Counted from the first letter of the stretch, positions 29,352 through 37,879 are shown. The stretch: 64,000 bases of DNA from Bog-473 sp963726005 (GCA_963726005.1 CAVSAT010000015.1:62001-126000), one strand, 5' to 3'. The notes: generated by a model from the sequence alone, not told the origin. Translations and numbers: made by a program.

Positions 29352-30719
29352 CCTGGGCGCCTGCGGCTCGATTTGCCCCAGGGCGGCCTCCACCACGCCG
29401 GCGAGCTGGGCCGCGACCGCGTTGGCCTGCGCGGCGTCGCGCGCCTCGACCATCACCCGCACGACGGGCTCGGTGCCGCTGGGTCGCAGGAGCACCCGGC
29501 CCTCGTGGCCGAGCTCGACCTCAGCCTTGACCACCGCCTCCCACACCTCGGCGCAGTCGGCGAGGCGTTCGGGTTGGGGGATGGGCACGTTGACGAGGCG
29601 CTGGGGCACCCGCTCCACCAGGCCGCCGGAGATGTCGGCCAGCGAGCGGCCGGCGCGCAGCATGAGGTCGGCCAGCGCGATGCCGGTCAGGATGCCGTCA
29701 CCGGTGGTCGACAGCGAGCGGAAGATGATGTGGCCCGACTGCTCGCCCCCGAGGCTCAGACCGTCCGCGTCGAGGGCGGCCAGGACGTGGCGGTCGCCTA
29801 CGTCGGTCTCGCGCACGGCGATGCCGCGCTCCTCCATGGCCAGGCGGAAGCCGAGGTTGGTCATGACGGTCACGGCCACCGTGTTGGCGGCCAGGCGCCC
29901 GCGCTCGGCCAGATCGAGGGCGAAGAGCGCGAGCAGCACGTCACCGTCCACGATGGTGCCCGTGTGGTCGACCGCGATGACCCGGTCGGCGTCACCGTCG
30001 AAGGCCAGGCCCAGGTCGGCTTCGCGCTCGACGACCGCCAGCGACAGCTCGCTCGGATCGGTCGAGCCGCACTTCTCGTTGATGTTGACCCCGTCGGGCG
30101 TGTGGTGCAACGCGACGACACTGGCGCCGAGCTCCTCCAGCACGCGCGGCGCGATCTCGCTGGCCGCCCCGTGGGCGCAGTCGATGACGACGCGCAATCC
30201 CGTCAGTCGGCGGCCGTCCGTCGTGGCGATCAGGTGCTCCACGTAGAGGTCCACCGCGTCGGGCTCGGCGGTGATCTGCCCCACCCCGTAGCCGGTCGGT
30301 CGCCGGGGCGAGCGGTCCGGGTCCGCCAGGATGGAGTCGAGCTCGCGCTCGATCTCGCCCTCGACGTCGGGCGGCAGCTTCGTCCCGCGCAGGCTGAACA
30401 ATTTGATGCCGTTGTCGCCGAACGGGTTGTGTGAGGCCGAGATGACGGCGCCCGGCGCCTTGCGTGCCTCGGCCACGGCGGCCACGCCCGGGGTGGGCAG
30501 CACGCCCAGGTCGACGACGTCGGCGCCCTCCGTGGCGAGTCCGGCCGAGAAGGCGGCCTGGAGGAGGGGCCCCGAGCGGCGGGTGTCGCGACCGACGACG
30601 AAGGTCGGAGCGGGCAGGACACGGGCGGCGGCGCGGCCGAGGGCTAGCGCCAGCTCGGCGGTGAGCTCGTCGTTCGCGACGCCGCGGAGGCCATCGGTGC
30701 CGAAGCGGGCCACCGCCAT
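29349..30719 (-). CDS. glmM: phosphoglucosamine mutase
   Basis: GlmM converts glucosamine 6-phosphate to glucosamine 1-phosphate. The 456-residue alpha-D-phosphohexomutase has the phosphoserine loop GAVISASHNPFGDNGIK (Ser about 100), metal site LAFDGDADRVIAVD, sugar-binding LGGEQSGHII, and phosphate-binding RPSGTEPVVRVMVE. The ATG at 30719 begins MAVARFGTDGLRG, the standard N terminus. It follows rpsI by 14 bases, so it continues the ribosomal operon and leads into glmS. Confidence 0.97.
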   Translation of the reverse strand: MAVARFGTDGLRGVANDELTAELALALGRAAARVLPAPTFVVGRDTRRSGPLLQAAFSAGLATEGADVVDLGVLPTPGVAAVAEARKAPGAVISASHNPFGDNGIKLFSLRGTKLPPDVEGEIERELDSILADPDRSPRRPTGYGVGQITAEPDAVDLYVEHLIATTDGRRLTGLRVVIDCAHGAASEIAPRVLEELGASVVALHHTPDGVNINEKCGSTDPSELSLAVVEREADLGLAFDGDADRVIAVDHTGTIVDGDVLLALFALDLAERGRLAANTVAVTVMTNLGFRLAMEERGIAVRETDVGDRHVLAALDADGLSLGGEQSGHIIFRSLSTTGDGILTGIALADLMLRAGRSLADISGGLVERVPQRLVNVPIPQPERLADCAEVWEAVVKAEVELGHEGRVLLRPSGTEPVVRVMVEARDAAQANAVAAQLAGVVEAALGQIEPQAPR

Positions 30720-30733
30720 ACGCGTTGTCGCGC

Positions 30734-31126
30734 TTACCGCTTGGAGTACTGGGGCGCCTTGCGGGCCTTCTTCAGGCCGTACTTCTTCGACTCCTTCTCC
30801 CGGGCGTCGCGGGTGAGAAGGCCCGACCGCTTGAGTGCGCCGCGCAGCTCGGGGTCGAGCTCGCACAGGCTGCGGGCGATGCCGAGGCGCATGGCGCCGG
30901 CCTGACCCGAGACCCCGCCGCCGTCGATCGTCGCGTCGATGTCGTAGGACTCGGCCATGTTGGTGACCCGCAGGGGCTCGGTCACCAACATGCGGTGCGT
31001 CGCCGACGTGAAGTACTTCTCGAAGGGGAGCTTGTTGATCGTGATGGCGCCCTGGCCGGGGCGGAAACGGACGCGGGCCACGGCCTGCTTGCGGCGTCCG
31101 GTGGTCTGGCTCAGTGGTGTGGGCAT
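30734..31126 (-). CDS. rpsI: 30S ribosomal protein S9
   Basis: This 130-residue protein of the 30S head reaches the P-site tRNA with its basic tail. TTGRRKQAVARVRFRPGQG, the INKLPFEKYF region and the C-terminal GLKKARKAPQYSKR are canonical. The invariant terminal Lys-Arg is present. It follows rplM by 31 bases, the usual rplM-rpsI pair. Confidence 0.98.
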   Translation of the reverse strand: MPTPLSQTTGRRKQAVARVRFRPGQGAITINKLPFEKYFTSATHRMLVTEPLRVTNMAESYDIDATIDGGGVSGQAGAMRLGIARSLCELDPELRGALKRSGLLTRDAREKESKKYGLKKARKAPQYSKR

Positions 31127-31157
31127 TGCGGTATGGCGTCCTTCCTGGTGCGCGTGG

Positions 31158-31607
31158 TCAGCCGGCGCGGCGGGCCGCCGGCAGGTCGAGCGGCGCGGGC
31201 TTCTGGGCGGCGTGGGGATGGTCGGGCCCGGCGTAGACCTGCAGCTTGGAGAGCATCTGGCGGCCGAGGGTGTTCTTGGGCAGCATGCCGCGCACGGAGC
31301 GGCGGATCAGCTCGGCCGGCTGCTCGTCGAGCAGCTTGGCGTAGCTGGTGGAGCGCAACCCGCCGGGGTAGCCGCTGTGGCGATAGGCCATCTTCGCGTC
31401 GGCCTTGCCCGAGGTGAGGACGACCTTGTCCGCGTTGACCACGATCACGTGGTCGCCGGTGTCGACGTGGGGGGCGAAGTAGGGGCGGTGCTTCCCGCGC
31501 AGGATGGCCGCGACCGAGGAGGCCAGGCGCCCGAGGACGAGGCCGTCGGCGTCGACGACGTACCAGGTCCGGGTGATGTCGGTGACCTTCGGTGAAAATG
31601 TGCGCAC
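31158..31607 (-). CDS. rplM: 50S ribosomal protein L13
   Basis: This early-assembling 50S protein has markers TWYVVDADGLVLGRLAS, HVDTGDHVIVVNADKV, GMLPKNTLGRQMLSKLQVY and YAGPDHPHAAQKP. The likely start is GTG 31607 (VRTFSPK, as in most actinobacterial L13), giving 149 residues. An in-frame ATG at 31625 would add six residues. A 156-base gap separates it from truA, so a promoter may lie there, but none is obvious. Confidence 0.96.
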   Translation of the reverse strand: MRTFSPKVTDITRTWYVVDADGLVLGRLASSVAAILRGKHRPYFAPHVDTGDHVIVVNADKVVLTSGKADAKMAYRHSGYPGGLRSTSYAKLLDEQPAELIRRSVRGMLPKNTLGRQMLSKLQVYAGPDHPHAAQKPAPLDLPAARRAG

Positions 31608-31763
31608 AAGACCGATCTTTCGCATCCGCGTGGTGAGCGAGCCGTCCCCGGACACGCGTCCCGGGGCTGGGCTCAGGGCTCCCGGGGGTCCCGCGAGCCG
31701 ACGAACCAGGATAGAGCCCCTGGAAGGGGTGGGCAAGCCGCCGCCCCGAACCGGCGGGACGGT

Positions 31764-32687
31764 TCAGGCGACCGGACCGTCCTTGGGCCCTCCGGGGCCC
31801 TCCGTGTCGTCCGTGCCGCCGGTGACGCCGGTACCGCCGCTGACGTCCGGGCTGTCGGTGCTGCCGCTCGACGCGTAGGCCACCGAGACCAGGCACAGGC
31901 CCCGCGCCGGGGCCGGATCGGGCCCGCTCTCCCGCTTGGCCGCCCGCAGCCGCTCCATCAGGCCGGCGGTGTTCTGGCGCCCCCGGCCCACCTCGACCAG
32001 GCTGGCCACGAGGGAGCGGACCATCTGGTGGCAGAACGAGCCCGCGGCGATCTCGAAGCGCAGCAGGCGACCCTCACCCCCGGCGACGGCCTCGGCCGCC
32101 TCGGGGCCCTCGTCGATGCTCCAGCGGGCCATCGTGACCCGGCGCACGATCGGCTCGGAGGGGTCGGTCCCCGGCTTCCTGCGGCAGAAGGAGCGAAAGT
32201 CGTGGCTGCCGAGCAGCACGTCGGTGGCGGTGCGCATGGCGCGCAGATCGAGGGGGTCGCGCACGTGCCAGGCGACGGGGTCGAGCAGCGGGTCGGGTTC
32301 CGGGGCATTCCAGACCAGGTAGCGGTAGGTGCGTCCGGTGGCCGAGCGGCGGGCGTCGAAGTCGGGGCCGACCTCCTCGGCCCGGCGCACGACCACCGCG
32401 GGCGCGAGCTGGCGGTTGAGGGCGCGCGCCAACCGGGCCCCGTCGTAGGTGATGGCCGGCAGGTCCACGTGGACGACCTGGCCCCGGGCGTGGACGCCGG
32501 CGTCGGTGCGCCCGGCGCAGGTCATGGGCGGCGGCTCGCTCAGGCGGGCGGTGCGCTCGAGGGCCTGGTACAACGCGCCGGCCACCGTCGGGACCTCGGG
32601 TTGGATGGCGAAGCCCCGGAAGGCCGCCCCGTCGTAGGCGATCAAGAGCTTCCAGCGCCGCGTCGCAGCGCCGGCGCCTTGCTCCAC
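31764..32687 (-). CDS. truA: tRNA pseudouridine(38-40) synthase
   Basis: TruA isomerises U38-U40 in the anticodon arm. The catalytic Asp lies in MTCAGRTDAGVHARGQVVHV, and SFCHQMVRSLVASLVEVGRG is the second family motif. The start is GTG 32687, three bases after the rplQ stop, as in the usual rplQ-truA pairing. The last 35 residues are a Gly/Ser/Thr/Asp-rich low-complexity tail absent from most TruA proteins. Confidence 0.95.
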   Translation of the reverse strand: MEQGAGAATRRWKLLIAYDGAAFRGFAIQPEVPTVAGALYQALERTARLSEPPPMTCAGRTDAGVHARGQVVHVDLPAITYDGARLARALNRQLAPAVVVRRAEEVGPDFDARRSATGRTYRYLVWNAPEPDPLLDPVAWHVRDPLDLRAMRTATDVLLGSHDFRSFCRRKPGTDPSEPIVRRVTMARWSIDEGPEAAEAVAGGEGRLLRFEIAAGSFCHQMVRSLVASLVEVGRGRQNTAGLMERLRAAKRESGPDPAPARGLCLVSVAYASSGSTDSPDVSGGTGVTGGTDDTEGPGGPKDGPVA

Positions 32688-32690
32688 TCT

Positions 32691-33044
32691 TTAGACGAAC
32701 TCGATGCGCGCCATCGGCGCGTTGTCACCCGGGCGCGGGCCCAGCTTGAGGATCCGCGTGTACCCGCCGGGCCGGTCGACGTAGCGGGGCCCGATCTCGT
32801 CGAAGAGCTTGTGGGCCATGTCCTTGTCCCGTATGAGGGCGACGACGTGACGGTGGTTGGCCACGCCGCCCTTGCAGGCCGCGGTGACGCACTTCTCGGC
32901 CACCGGGCGCAGTGCCTTCGCCTTGGCCTCGGTGGTCACGATGGACTCGGCGGCGATGAGCGACGCGACCAGATTGCCCATCATGGCCTTCTGGTGCGCC
33001 GCCGAGCCGCCCAGCCGGCGGCCGCGTCTCGGGGTTGCCTGCAT
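32691..33044 (-). CDS. rplQ: 50S ribosomal protein L17
   Basis: A 117-residue L17 with canonical RRLGGSAAHQKAMMGNLVAS, the basic segment TEAKAKALRPVAEKCV and the C-terminal GYTRILKLGPRPGDNAPMA. It lies six bases after rpoA, and truA follows. The next gene starts three bases beyond its stop. Confidence 0.98.
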   Translation of the reverse strand: MQATPRRGRRLGGSAAHQKAMMGNLVASLIAAESIVTTEAKAKALRPVAEKCVTAACKGGVANHRHVVALIRDKDMAHKLFDEIGPRYVDRPGGYTRILKLGPRPGDNAPMARIEFV

Positions 33045-33050
33045 GAGACG

Positions 33051-33989
33051 TCAGTCCCTCGTGCGGAGCGAGAGCCCGCGCTCGTCCAGGCGCTGGACGA
33101 CCTCGTCGGCCGACTTCTGCCCGAAGTTGGTGATGGCGAGGAGGTCCTCCATCGTGCGCTCGACGAGCTCGCCGATCGTGTTGATCTGCGCGCGCTTCAG
33201 GCAGTTGCGGGGCCGCTCGGACAAGTCGAGCTCCTCGATGCGCAGGTCGAGGTCGGGCGAGCCGCTGGTGGTCGTGCCCGTGTCGCCCAGCTCGAGGCCC
33301 TGCGGGGCCTCCTCGAGGTCGGCCACGAGCGACACCAGGTTGCGCAGCGTGTCACCGGCAGAGGCCAGGGCCTCGCGGGGGTTGATGGTGCCGTCGGTCT
33401 CGATGTCGAGCACCAGGCGGTCGTAGTTGGTCGACTGCTCCACCCGCACCGGCTCGATGTCGAAGGTGACACGGTGCACCGGCGAGAAGATGGAGTCGAT
33501 CGGGATGACCCCGATGGTCGAGGACTTCTTGTTCTTGTCCGCCGAGGCGTAGCCGCGGCCGCGCTCCACCGTGACGTCGACGGCCAGGCGGCCCTTGGCG
33601 TTGATGGAGGCGATGTGCAGGTCGGGGTTGAGGACCTCGACGTCGGCCGGCAGCTGCAGGTCCGCCGCCGTGGCGTCAGCCGGGCCACGGACGTCGAGGC
33701 GCAGGGTCACCGGCTCGTCGGAGTGCACCCGGACGAGCAGGTCCTTGAGGTTCAGGATGATGTCGGTGACGTCCTCCTTGACCCCGGGCAGCGTCGTGAA
33801 CTCGTGTAGCGCCTCGTCGAAGCGGAGCTGGGTCACGGCGCCGCCGGGGATGGACGAGAGCAGCGTGCGCCGGAGCGAGTTGCCGAGCGTGGTGCCGAAG
33901 CCCGGGTCGAGCGGGCCGATGGCGAAGCGCTGGCGGTTGTTCTGCTCCTCGTCGATGACTTCGACGGTCGGCCTCTGGATGATCAGCAT
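33051..33989 (-). CDS. rpoA: RNA polymerase alpha subunit
   Basis: RpoA dimerises to assemble RNA polymerase and contacts UP elements. The 312 residues comprise an alpha-NTD (GPLDPGFGTTLGNSLRRTLL, PGGAVTQLRFDEALHEF) and an alpha-CTD (LSERPRNCLKRAQINTIGEL, LLAITNFGQKSADEVVQRLD). The acidic linker is typical. ATG 33989 (MLIIQRPTVEV) has a Shine-Dalgarno-like GGAG upstream. It is part of the alpha operon after rpsD. Confidence 0.98.
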   Translation of the reverse strand: MLIIQRPTVEVIDEEQNNRQRFAIGPLDPGFGTTLGNSLRRTLLSSIPGGAVTQLRFDEALHEFTTLPGVKEDVTDIILNLKDLLVRVHSDEPVTLRLDVRGPADATAADLQLPADVEVLNPDLHIASINAKGRLAVDVTVERGRGYASADKNKKSSTIGVIPIDSIFSPVHRVTFDIEPVRVEQSTNYDRLVLDIETDGTINPREALASAGDTLRNLVSLVADLEEAPQGLELGDTGTTTSGSPDLDLRIEELDLSERPRNCLKRAQINTIGELVERTMEDLLAITNFGQKSADEVVQRLDERGLSLRTRD

Positions 33990-34033
33990 GGTGGGTACTC
34001 CTGTTGCGGGTGGGGTCGGGCGATCGGGTACTG

Positions 34034-34681
34034 CTACTTCGAGTACAGCTCGACGATGAGCTGCTCTTGAATGGGCTCGTCGATGTGCTCGCGCAGTGGC
34101 GGGTTGAGGACGGACACGGAGAAGCCGGAATCGCCGGTCTCGAGCCATGCCGGCGTCTGGCGCTCCAGGGTGTCCATGTTCCGGCGGACCAGGAAGTTCC
34201 CGCGGGTCGCTTCGCGCAGGATGACCTTGTCGCCCTTGCGCACCCGGTAGCTCGGGATGGTGACCCGCTTGCCGTTCACGCTCACGTGCCCGTGGCGCAC
34301 GAACTGACGCGCCTGGCGGCGGCTCGCCCCCCAGCCAGCCCGGAAGACCACGTTGTCGAGGCGGAGCTCGAGGTTGCGCAGCAGGTTCTCACCGGTGATA
34401 CCGCCCTGGCGGGTGGCCTCCTCGTACATGTTGCGGAACTGCTTCTCCAAGATCCCGTAGATACGGCGGGCCTTCTGCTTCTCGCGCAGCTGGGACAGGT
34501 ACTCGGAGCCCTGGCGCATGCGGTCGCGGCCGTGCTCGCCGGGCGGGTAGGCGCGGCTGTGGCGGTCGGTGACCGCCTCGGAGACGGGGCACTTGAGCGA
34601 GTAACAGCGCTCGCCCTTCAAGAACAATTTGGTCCGCTCGCGCCGGCACAAGCGGCAGACGGGACCGGTGTATCGAGCCAT
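34034..34681 (-). CDS. rpsD: 30S ribosomal protein S4 (zinc-binding type)
   Basis: This primary 16S rRNA-binding protein has four N-terminal cysteines, CRLC (9, 12) and CYSLKC (26, 31), which would hold zinc. The S4 RNA-binding domain has LDNVVFRAGWGASRRQARQF, then HGHVSVNGKRVTIPSYRVRK. The 215-residue length is normal. It sits between rpsK and rpoA. Confidence 0.97.
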   Translation of the reverse strand: MARYTGPVCRLCRRERTKLFLKGERCYSLKCPVSEAVTDRHSRAYPPGEHGRDRMRQGSEYLSQLREKQKARRIYGILEKQFRNMYEEATRQGGITGENLLRNLELRLDNVVFRAGWGASRRQARQFVRHGHVSVNGKRVTIPSYRVRKGDKVILREATRGNFLVRRNMDTLERQTPAWLETGDSGFSVSVLNPPLREHIDEPIQEQLIVELYSK

Positions 34682-34708
34682 GGGGTGGGTGTCCTCTTCC
34701 TCTTCGGC

Positions 34709-35110
34709 CTAGACCCGGCGCCGCTTCTTGGGGCGGCAGCCGTTGTGGGGGATCGGGGTGACGTCCTTGATGCCGACCACCTCGATGCCGACCGCGGCGA
34801 GCGAACGGATGGCGGTCTCGCGGCCCGATCCGGGGCCGCGCACGAGGACGTCGACCTTGCGCACCCCGTGCTCCATGGCCCGCTTGGCGCAGGCCTCGGC
34901 GGCCAGCTGGGCCGCGAACGGGGTCGACTTGCGCGAGCCCTTGAAGCCCACGTTGCCGGCCGAGGCCCAGGCGAGCACGTTGCCCTCGGGGTCGGCGATG
35001 GAGACGATCGTGTTGTTGAACGAGCTCTTGATGTGGGCGACGCCGTAGGCGATGTTCTTGCGCTCCTTGCGGCGAGGCCGACGGGCACCGGGCTTGGTTG
35101 GCTTGGCCAC
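34709..35110 (-). CDS. rpsK: 30S ribosomal protein S11
   Basis: The 133-residue platform protein has GVAHIKSSFNNTIVSIADPE, SAGNVGFKGSRKSTPFAAQL and the C-terminal VTPIPHNGCRPKKRRRV, all diagnostic. The N terminus is Lys/Arg-rich. The start is GTG 35110, overlapping the rpsM stop by one base. Confidence 0.98.
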   Translation of the reverse strand: MAKPTKPGARRPRRKERKNIAYGVAHIKSSFNNTIVSIADPEGNVLAWASAGNVGFKGSRKSTPFAAQLAAEACAKRAMEHGVRKVDVLVRGPGSGRETAIRSLAAVGIEVVGIKDVTPIPHNGCRPKKRRRV

Positions 35111-35487
35111 TACTTCTTCACCTTTTTCTTCCCGGCCACCGTCTTCTTCGGGCCCTTTCGGGTGCGGGCGTTCGTGTGGGTGCGCTGGCCGTGGACCGGG
35201 AGGCCCTTGCGGTGCCGCACGCCCTGGTAGCAGTTGATCTCCATCTTGCGTTTGATGTCCTGGGAGACGTCACGGCGCAGGTCACCCTCAACACGGAAGT
35301 TCGTGTCGATGTAGGTCCGGAGCCGGGCGACCTCCTCGTCGGTCAGGTCGCGGACGCGGGTCGAGGGGTTGACGTCGACCGCTTGGCAAATCTGGTCCGA
35401 GAGCGTCGGGCCGATGCCGTAGATGTAGGTGAGGGAGATCTCGAGCCGCTTCTCACGCGGGATGTCCACACCGGAAATTCGGGCCAT
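35110..35487 (-). CDS. rpsM: 30S ribosomal protein S13
   Basis: This head protein contacts P-site tRNA. The 125 residues contain ARISGVDIPREKRLEISLTY, YGIGPTLSDQICQAV and GVRHRKGLPVHGQRTHTNAR, and end with a Lys-rich tail GKKKVKK. The gene lies 14 bases after rpmJ. Confidence 0.98.
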   Translation of the reverse strand: MARISGVDIPREKRLEISLTYIYGIGPTLSDQICQAVDVNPSTRVRDLTDEEVARLRTYIDTNFRVEGDLRRDVSQDIKRKMEINCYQGVRHRKGLPVHGQRTHTNARTRKGPKKTVAGKKKVKK

Positions 35488-35501
35488 GTGTCGTCCTCTC
35501 C

Positions 35502-35615
35502 CTAGCCCTGCCGCTGCTTATGGCGCGGGTTGTCGCAGATCACCCGGACCACGCCGCGGCGCCGGATGACCTTGCACTTCTCACAGATCGGCTTCACGCT
35601 TGGCCGAACCTTCAC
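35502..35615 (-). CDS. rpmJ: 50S ribosomal protein L36 (zinc-binding type)
   Basis: This tiny 37-residue protein reads VKVRPSVKPICEKCKVI onward and ends NPRHKQRQG. The zinc ligands Cys11, Cys14, Cys27 and His32/33 are all present. The start is GTG 35615. It lies 14 bases after infA and before rpsM, its usual place. It is too short to appear as an independent large frame but is a clear family match. Confidence 0.96.
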   Translation of the reverse strand: MKVRPSVKPICEKCKVIRRRGVVRVICDNPRHKQRQG

Positions 35616-35629
35616 TTGAATCCCTGTCC

Positions 35630-35854
35630 TTACTTGTACCGATAGGTGATCCGACCCCGGTTGAGGTCGTACGGAGTGATCTCCACCTGCACCTTGTCCC
35701 CTGGGAGAATGCGGATGCGGTGCATCCTCATTTTCCCGGAGCTGTGCGCCAACACCTTGTGTCCGTTCTCCAGCTCGACGCGGAACATGGCATTGGGCAG
35801 TGGCTCGACCACCGTGCCTTCGAGCACGATGGCGTCTTCCTTGGGCTTGGGCAG
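35630..35854 (-). CDS. infA: translation initiation factor IF-1
   Basis: IF-1 is the S1/OB-fold factor that binds the ribosomal A site. The reading frame EDAIVLEGTVVEPLPNAMFR to YDLNRGRITYRYK is a full match. No ATG, GTG or TTG exists in frame near the expected N terminus. The best start is CTG at 35854 (reading LPKPKED), eight bases from AGGAG (35863-35867). That gives 74 residues, the normal size. A base error turning ATG to CTG is the alternative. The first gene of the infA-rpmJ-rpsM block, it is separated from map by the ars island. Confidence 0.9.
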   Translation of the reverse strand: MPKPKEDAIVLEGTVVEPLPNAMFRVELENGHKVLAHSSGKMRMHRIRILPGDKVQVEITPYDLNRGRITYRYK

Positions 35855-35867
35855 CTGACTTACTCCT

Positions 35868-36192
35868 GAGTGTCGTTCTCGTGTGTTGCCCCGACCGCAC
35901 CGGTGGCGCGAGGCCGGAACGGGGCGAAATCGGGTGTGGCAACCGGGCAGTCCGTCCCCTTCGAGGGCGCACCTGGACCCAGAGCCAGCGAATGAGTTTA
36001 CCGTATCTGGCAGGGAATTCCACCCCGACCGGCTCAACGGGCAAATACGGCACCCTGCGGAAGCGGCGAGGAGGCCATATCTTCCCGATATCCCCCGTCG
36101 CCGACGAAGCTCCGGTCGCACCTGACCTTATCGACAACCCGCCTGCTGGACTGCCGATTCCCGACGGTCCCAAGTGGGCCGGGAGACCCTCT
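35868..36192 (-). other. 325-base intergenic region upstream of infA and downstream of arsR
   Basis: No gene is visible. It should hold the infA-operon promoter. The best -10 candidate on the minus strand is TAAACT (35995-36000), about 130 bases upstream of infA, without a clear -35 box. Two GATATC/GATA-rich short palindromes lie near 36075. The left part is G+C-rich, the middle unusually A+T-rich for this window. This marks the left border of the ars island. Confidence 0.35.
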
Positions 36193-36537
36193 TCAGCTGT
36201 CTATGGCCGCCCTGAGCTGGGCCAGGCGGTCCCGGTTGAGCGAATACCAGACCCACTTGCCCCGTCGGTCGCCCCGGACCAGACCAGCCTGGCTCAGGAT
36301 CTTGAGGTGGTGCGACACGGTGGGTTGGCTCCTGGCCAGGGGCTCGACGAAGTCGCAGACGCAGACCTCTCCCTCGGGTGAGGCGGCCAGGATGCTGAGC
36401 ACCCGCAGACGGACCGGGTCCGCCAGCGCGCTGAACCCGCTCGCCAGCTCGGTGGCATCAGCAGTGTCGAGCGGTGCCGCGAGCACCGAGGCACAACACT
36501 CCGTCGATCGGACCTTCGTCGCTGCCGGCTTGCTCAT
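36193..36537 (-). CDS. arsR: ArsR/SmtB-family metalloregulator (arsenic type)
   Basis: This 114-residue winged-helix repressor senses As(III) or Sb(III). The DNA-recognition helix is SQPTVSHHLKILSQAGLV and the wing is RGDRRGKWVWYSL. The metal-binding helix contains EVCVCDF, the CxC motif of classical ArsR, and an extra CC pair near residue 15 may add ligands. It is divergent from arsI, with overlapping promoter and operator. It probably represses itself and the arsI operon until arsenite binds. Confidence 0.93.
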   Translation of the reverse strand: MSKPAATKVRSTECCASVLAAPLDTADATELASGFSALADPVRLRVLSILAASPEGEVCVCDFVEPLARSQPTVSHHLKILSQAGLVRGDRRGKWVWYSLNRDRLAQLRAAIDS

Positions 36538-36559
36538 AAGTCACTCGCTTCACAGTATA

Positions 36560-36599
36560 TTGACATCTATCGATGTATTGGCCATACTCGATACATCGA
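36560..36599 (+). promoter_or_regulatory. ars promoter with ArsR operator
   Basis: TTGACA (36560-36565), 17 bases, then CATACT (36583-36588) form a promoter toward arsI. Overlapping it, TCGATGTAT (36570-36578) and ATACATCGA (36591-36599) are perfect 9-bp inverted arms 12 bases apart. The spacing and position suit dimeric ArsR repression. Confidence 0.68.
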
Positions 36600-36627
36600 C
36601 TGAGCTCGATACTACTGGGAGGTCATT

Positions 36628-37116
36628 ATGTCGAGGGTCCAACTCGCACTGAACGTCAGCGACATCGACGAAGCCGTCGAGTTCTATTCCAAGCTCTTCG
36701 GGACCGGGCCGGCCAAGCGCCAGCCCGGCTACGCCAACTTCGCCGTCGCCGACCCGCCACTCAAGCTCGTCTTGATGGAGGACACCTCCGCCCGGGGTTA
36801 CGGGATTGTTGGCGCACTGAACCACCTCGGCGTCGAGGTCGAGAGCACCGGCGAGGTGACAGCGGCGACGGGGCGCCTGCACGACACCGGGCTCGAGACC
36901 GCCGTCGAAGAGCAGACGACCTGTTGCTACGCCGTCCAGGACAAGGTCTGGGTCAGCGACCCCGATGGTGCGCCCTGGGAGGTCTACACGGTTCTGGCCG
37001 ATGCCCCGGCCGAGACGAGCATCGCCGGCGACGGGTCCTGTTGTGTTCCCGAGGCCGTCGAGGGCGCACCGGTGACGGTGGGTTCGCCACAGTCCTGCTC
37101 GCCGTCGTGCTGCTGA
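36628..37116 (+). CDS. arsI: ArsI/CadI-like VOC protein (organoarsenical C-As lyase family)
   Basis: This 162-residue protein of the VOC superfamily is closest to ArsI, which cleaves methyl or aryl groups from trivalent organoarsenicals, and to CadI. Iron ligands fit His (about 66, in LNHLGVEVES) and Glu (about 118, in PWEVYTV). The substrate-binding cysteine pair of ArsI is TCCYAVQDK (99-100). The C terminus carries a further cysteine cluster, GSCCV and QSCSPSCC. GGGAGG precedes the ATG. It is first in the plus-strand ars operon. Whether it is a lyase or a metal-induced binding protein is unproven. Confidence 0.85.
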   Translation: MSRVQLALNVSDIDEAVEFYSKLFGTGPAKRQPGYANFAVADPPLKLVLMEDTSARGYGIVGALNHLGVEVESTGEVTAATGRLHDTGLETAVEEQTTCCYAVQDKVWVSDPDGAPWEVYTVLADAPAETSIAGDGSCCVPEAVEGAPVTVGSPQSCSPSCC

Positions 37117-37144
37117 GCGGCGATTGCGATCGGGGCACTCGCCG

Positions 37145-37879
37145 GTGAGGGACACCGTCTTGTGGCGTCGGCTCTTGGCCGAGTTCTTGGGTAGCGCATT
37201 CCTCGCCACCATCGTCATCGGCTCGGGCATCGCGGCGCAGAACCTGTCCCCCGGCAACATCGGACTGCAACTCTTCGAGAACGCAGCTGCGACTGCAACC
37301 GGCCTCTTTGCCATCATTTTGATGTTCGGTCCGATTTCCGGTGGACACTTCAACCCCGTCGTCTCCTTCGTCGATGCCGGATTCGGCGGCGTGAAGTGGA
37401 AGGACGCCGCCGCGTACCTGCCCTTCCAGACGGTCGGATGCATCTGCGGGGCGATCCTGGCCAACGTGATGTTCTCCGAGGCCGCCATCTCCATCTCCAC
37501 CAAGCACCGCGGCTCAGGGCCGCACTGGCTCTCCGAGGTCGTCGCCACCATCGGCCTGATGTTGGTCATCTTCGCCCTGGCCCGCACCGGGCGCTCCCAC
37601 CTCGCTCCCGCCGCCGTCGGGGCCTACATCGGCGGCGCCTACTTCTTCACCAGCTCGACCAGCTTCGCCAACCCGGCGATCACGGTCGGCCGCATGTTCT
37701 CCAACAGCTTCGCCGGCATCGCCCCCTCGTCTGTCCCGAGCTTCATCTCCGCCCAGATCGTCGGAGGCGCGCTGGCCTTCGGTCTGATCAAGGGCCTCTA
37801 CCCCGGCATCACCAAAGCCGAGGCCGCCGACGTCATCGAGCCGCATCTGCGCGGAGAGAGTGACCTCGAGACCCGTTGA
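37145..37879 (+). CDS. MIP-family aquaporin/aquaglyceroporin, AqpS-like
   Basis: This six-helix major intrinsic protein has both half-helix NPA-type motifs: GGHFNPVVS near residue 70 (NPV rather than NPA) and SFANPAITVGR near 180, with Arg following as in all MIPs. LLAEFLGSAFLATIVIGSG is the first helix. In an ars operon this matches AqpS-type channels that let arsenite leave the cell down its gradient, replacing Acr3 or ArsB pumps, neither of which is present. GTG 37145 is preferred; a TTG at 37124 would add seven residues. Confidence 0.9.
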   Translation: MRDTVLWRRLLAEFLGSAFLATIVIGSGIAAQNLSPGNIGLQLFENAAATATGLFAIILMFGPISGGHFNPVVSFVDAGFGGVKWKDAAAYLPFQTVGCICGAILANVMFSEAAISISTKHRGSGPHWLSEVVATIGLMLVIFALARTGRSHLAPAAVGAYIGGAYFFTSSTSFANPAITVGRMFSNSFAGIAPSSVPSFISAQIVGGALAFGLIKGLYPGITKAEAADVIEPHLRGESDLETR

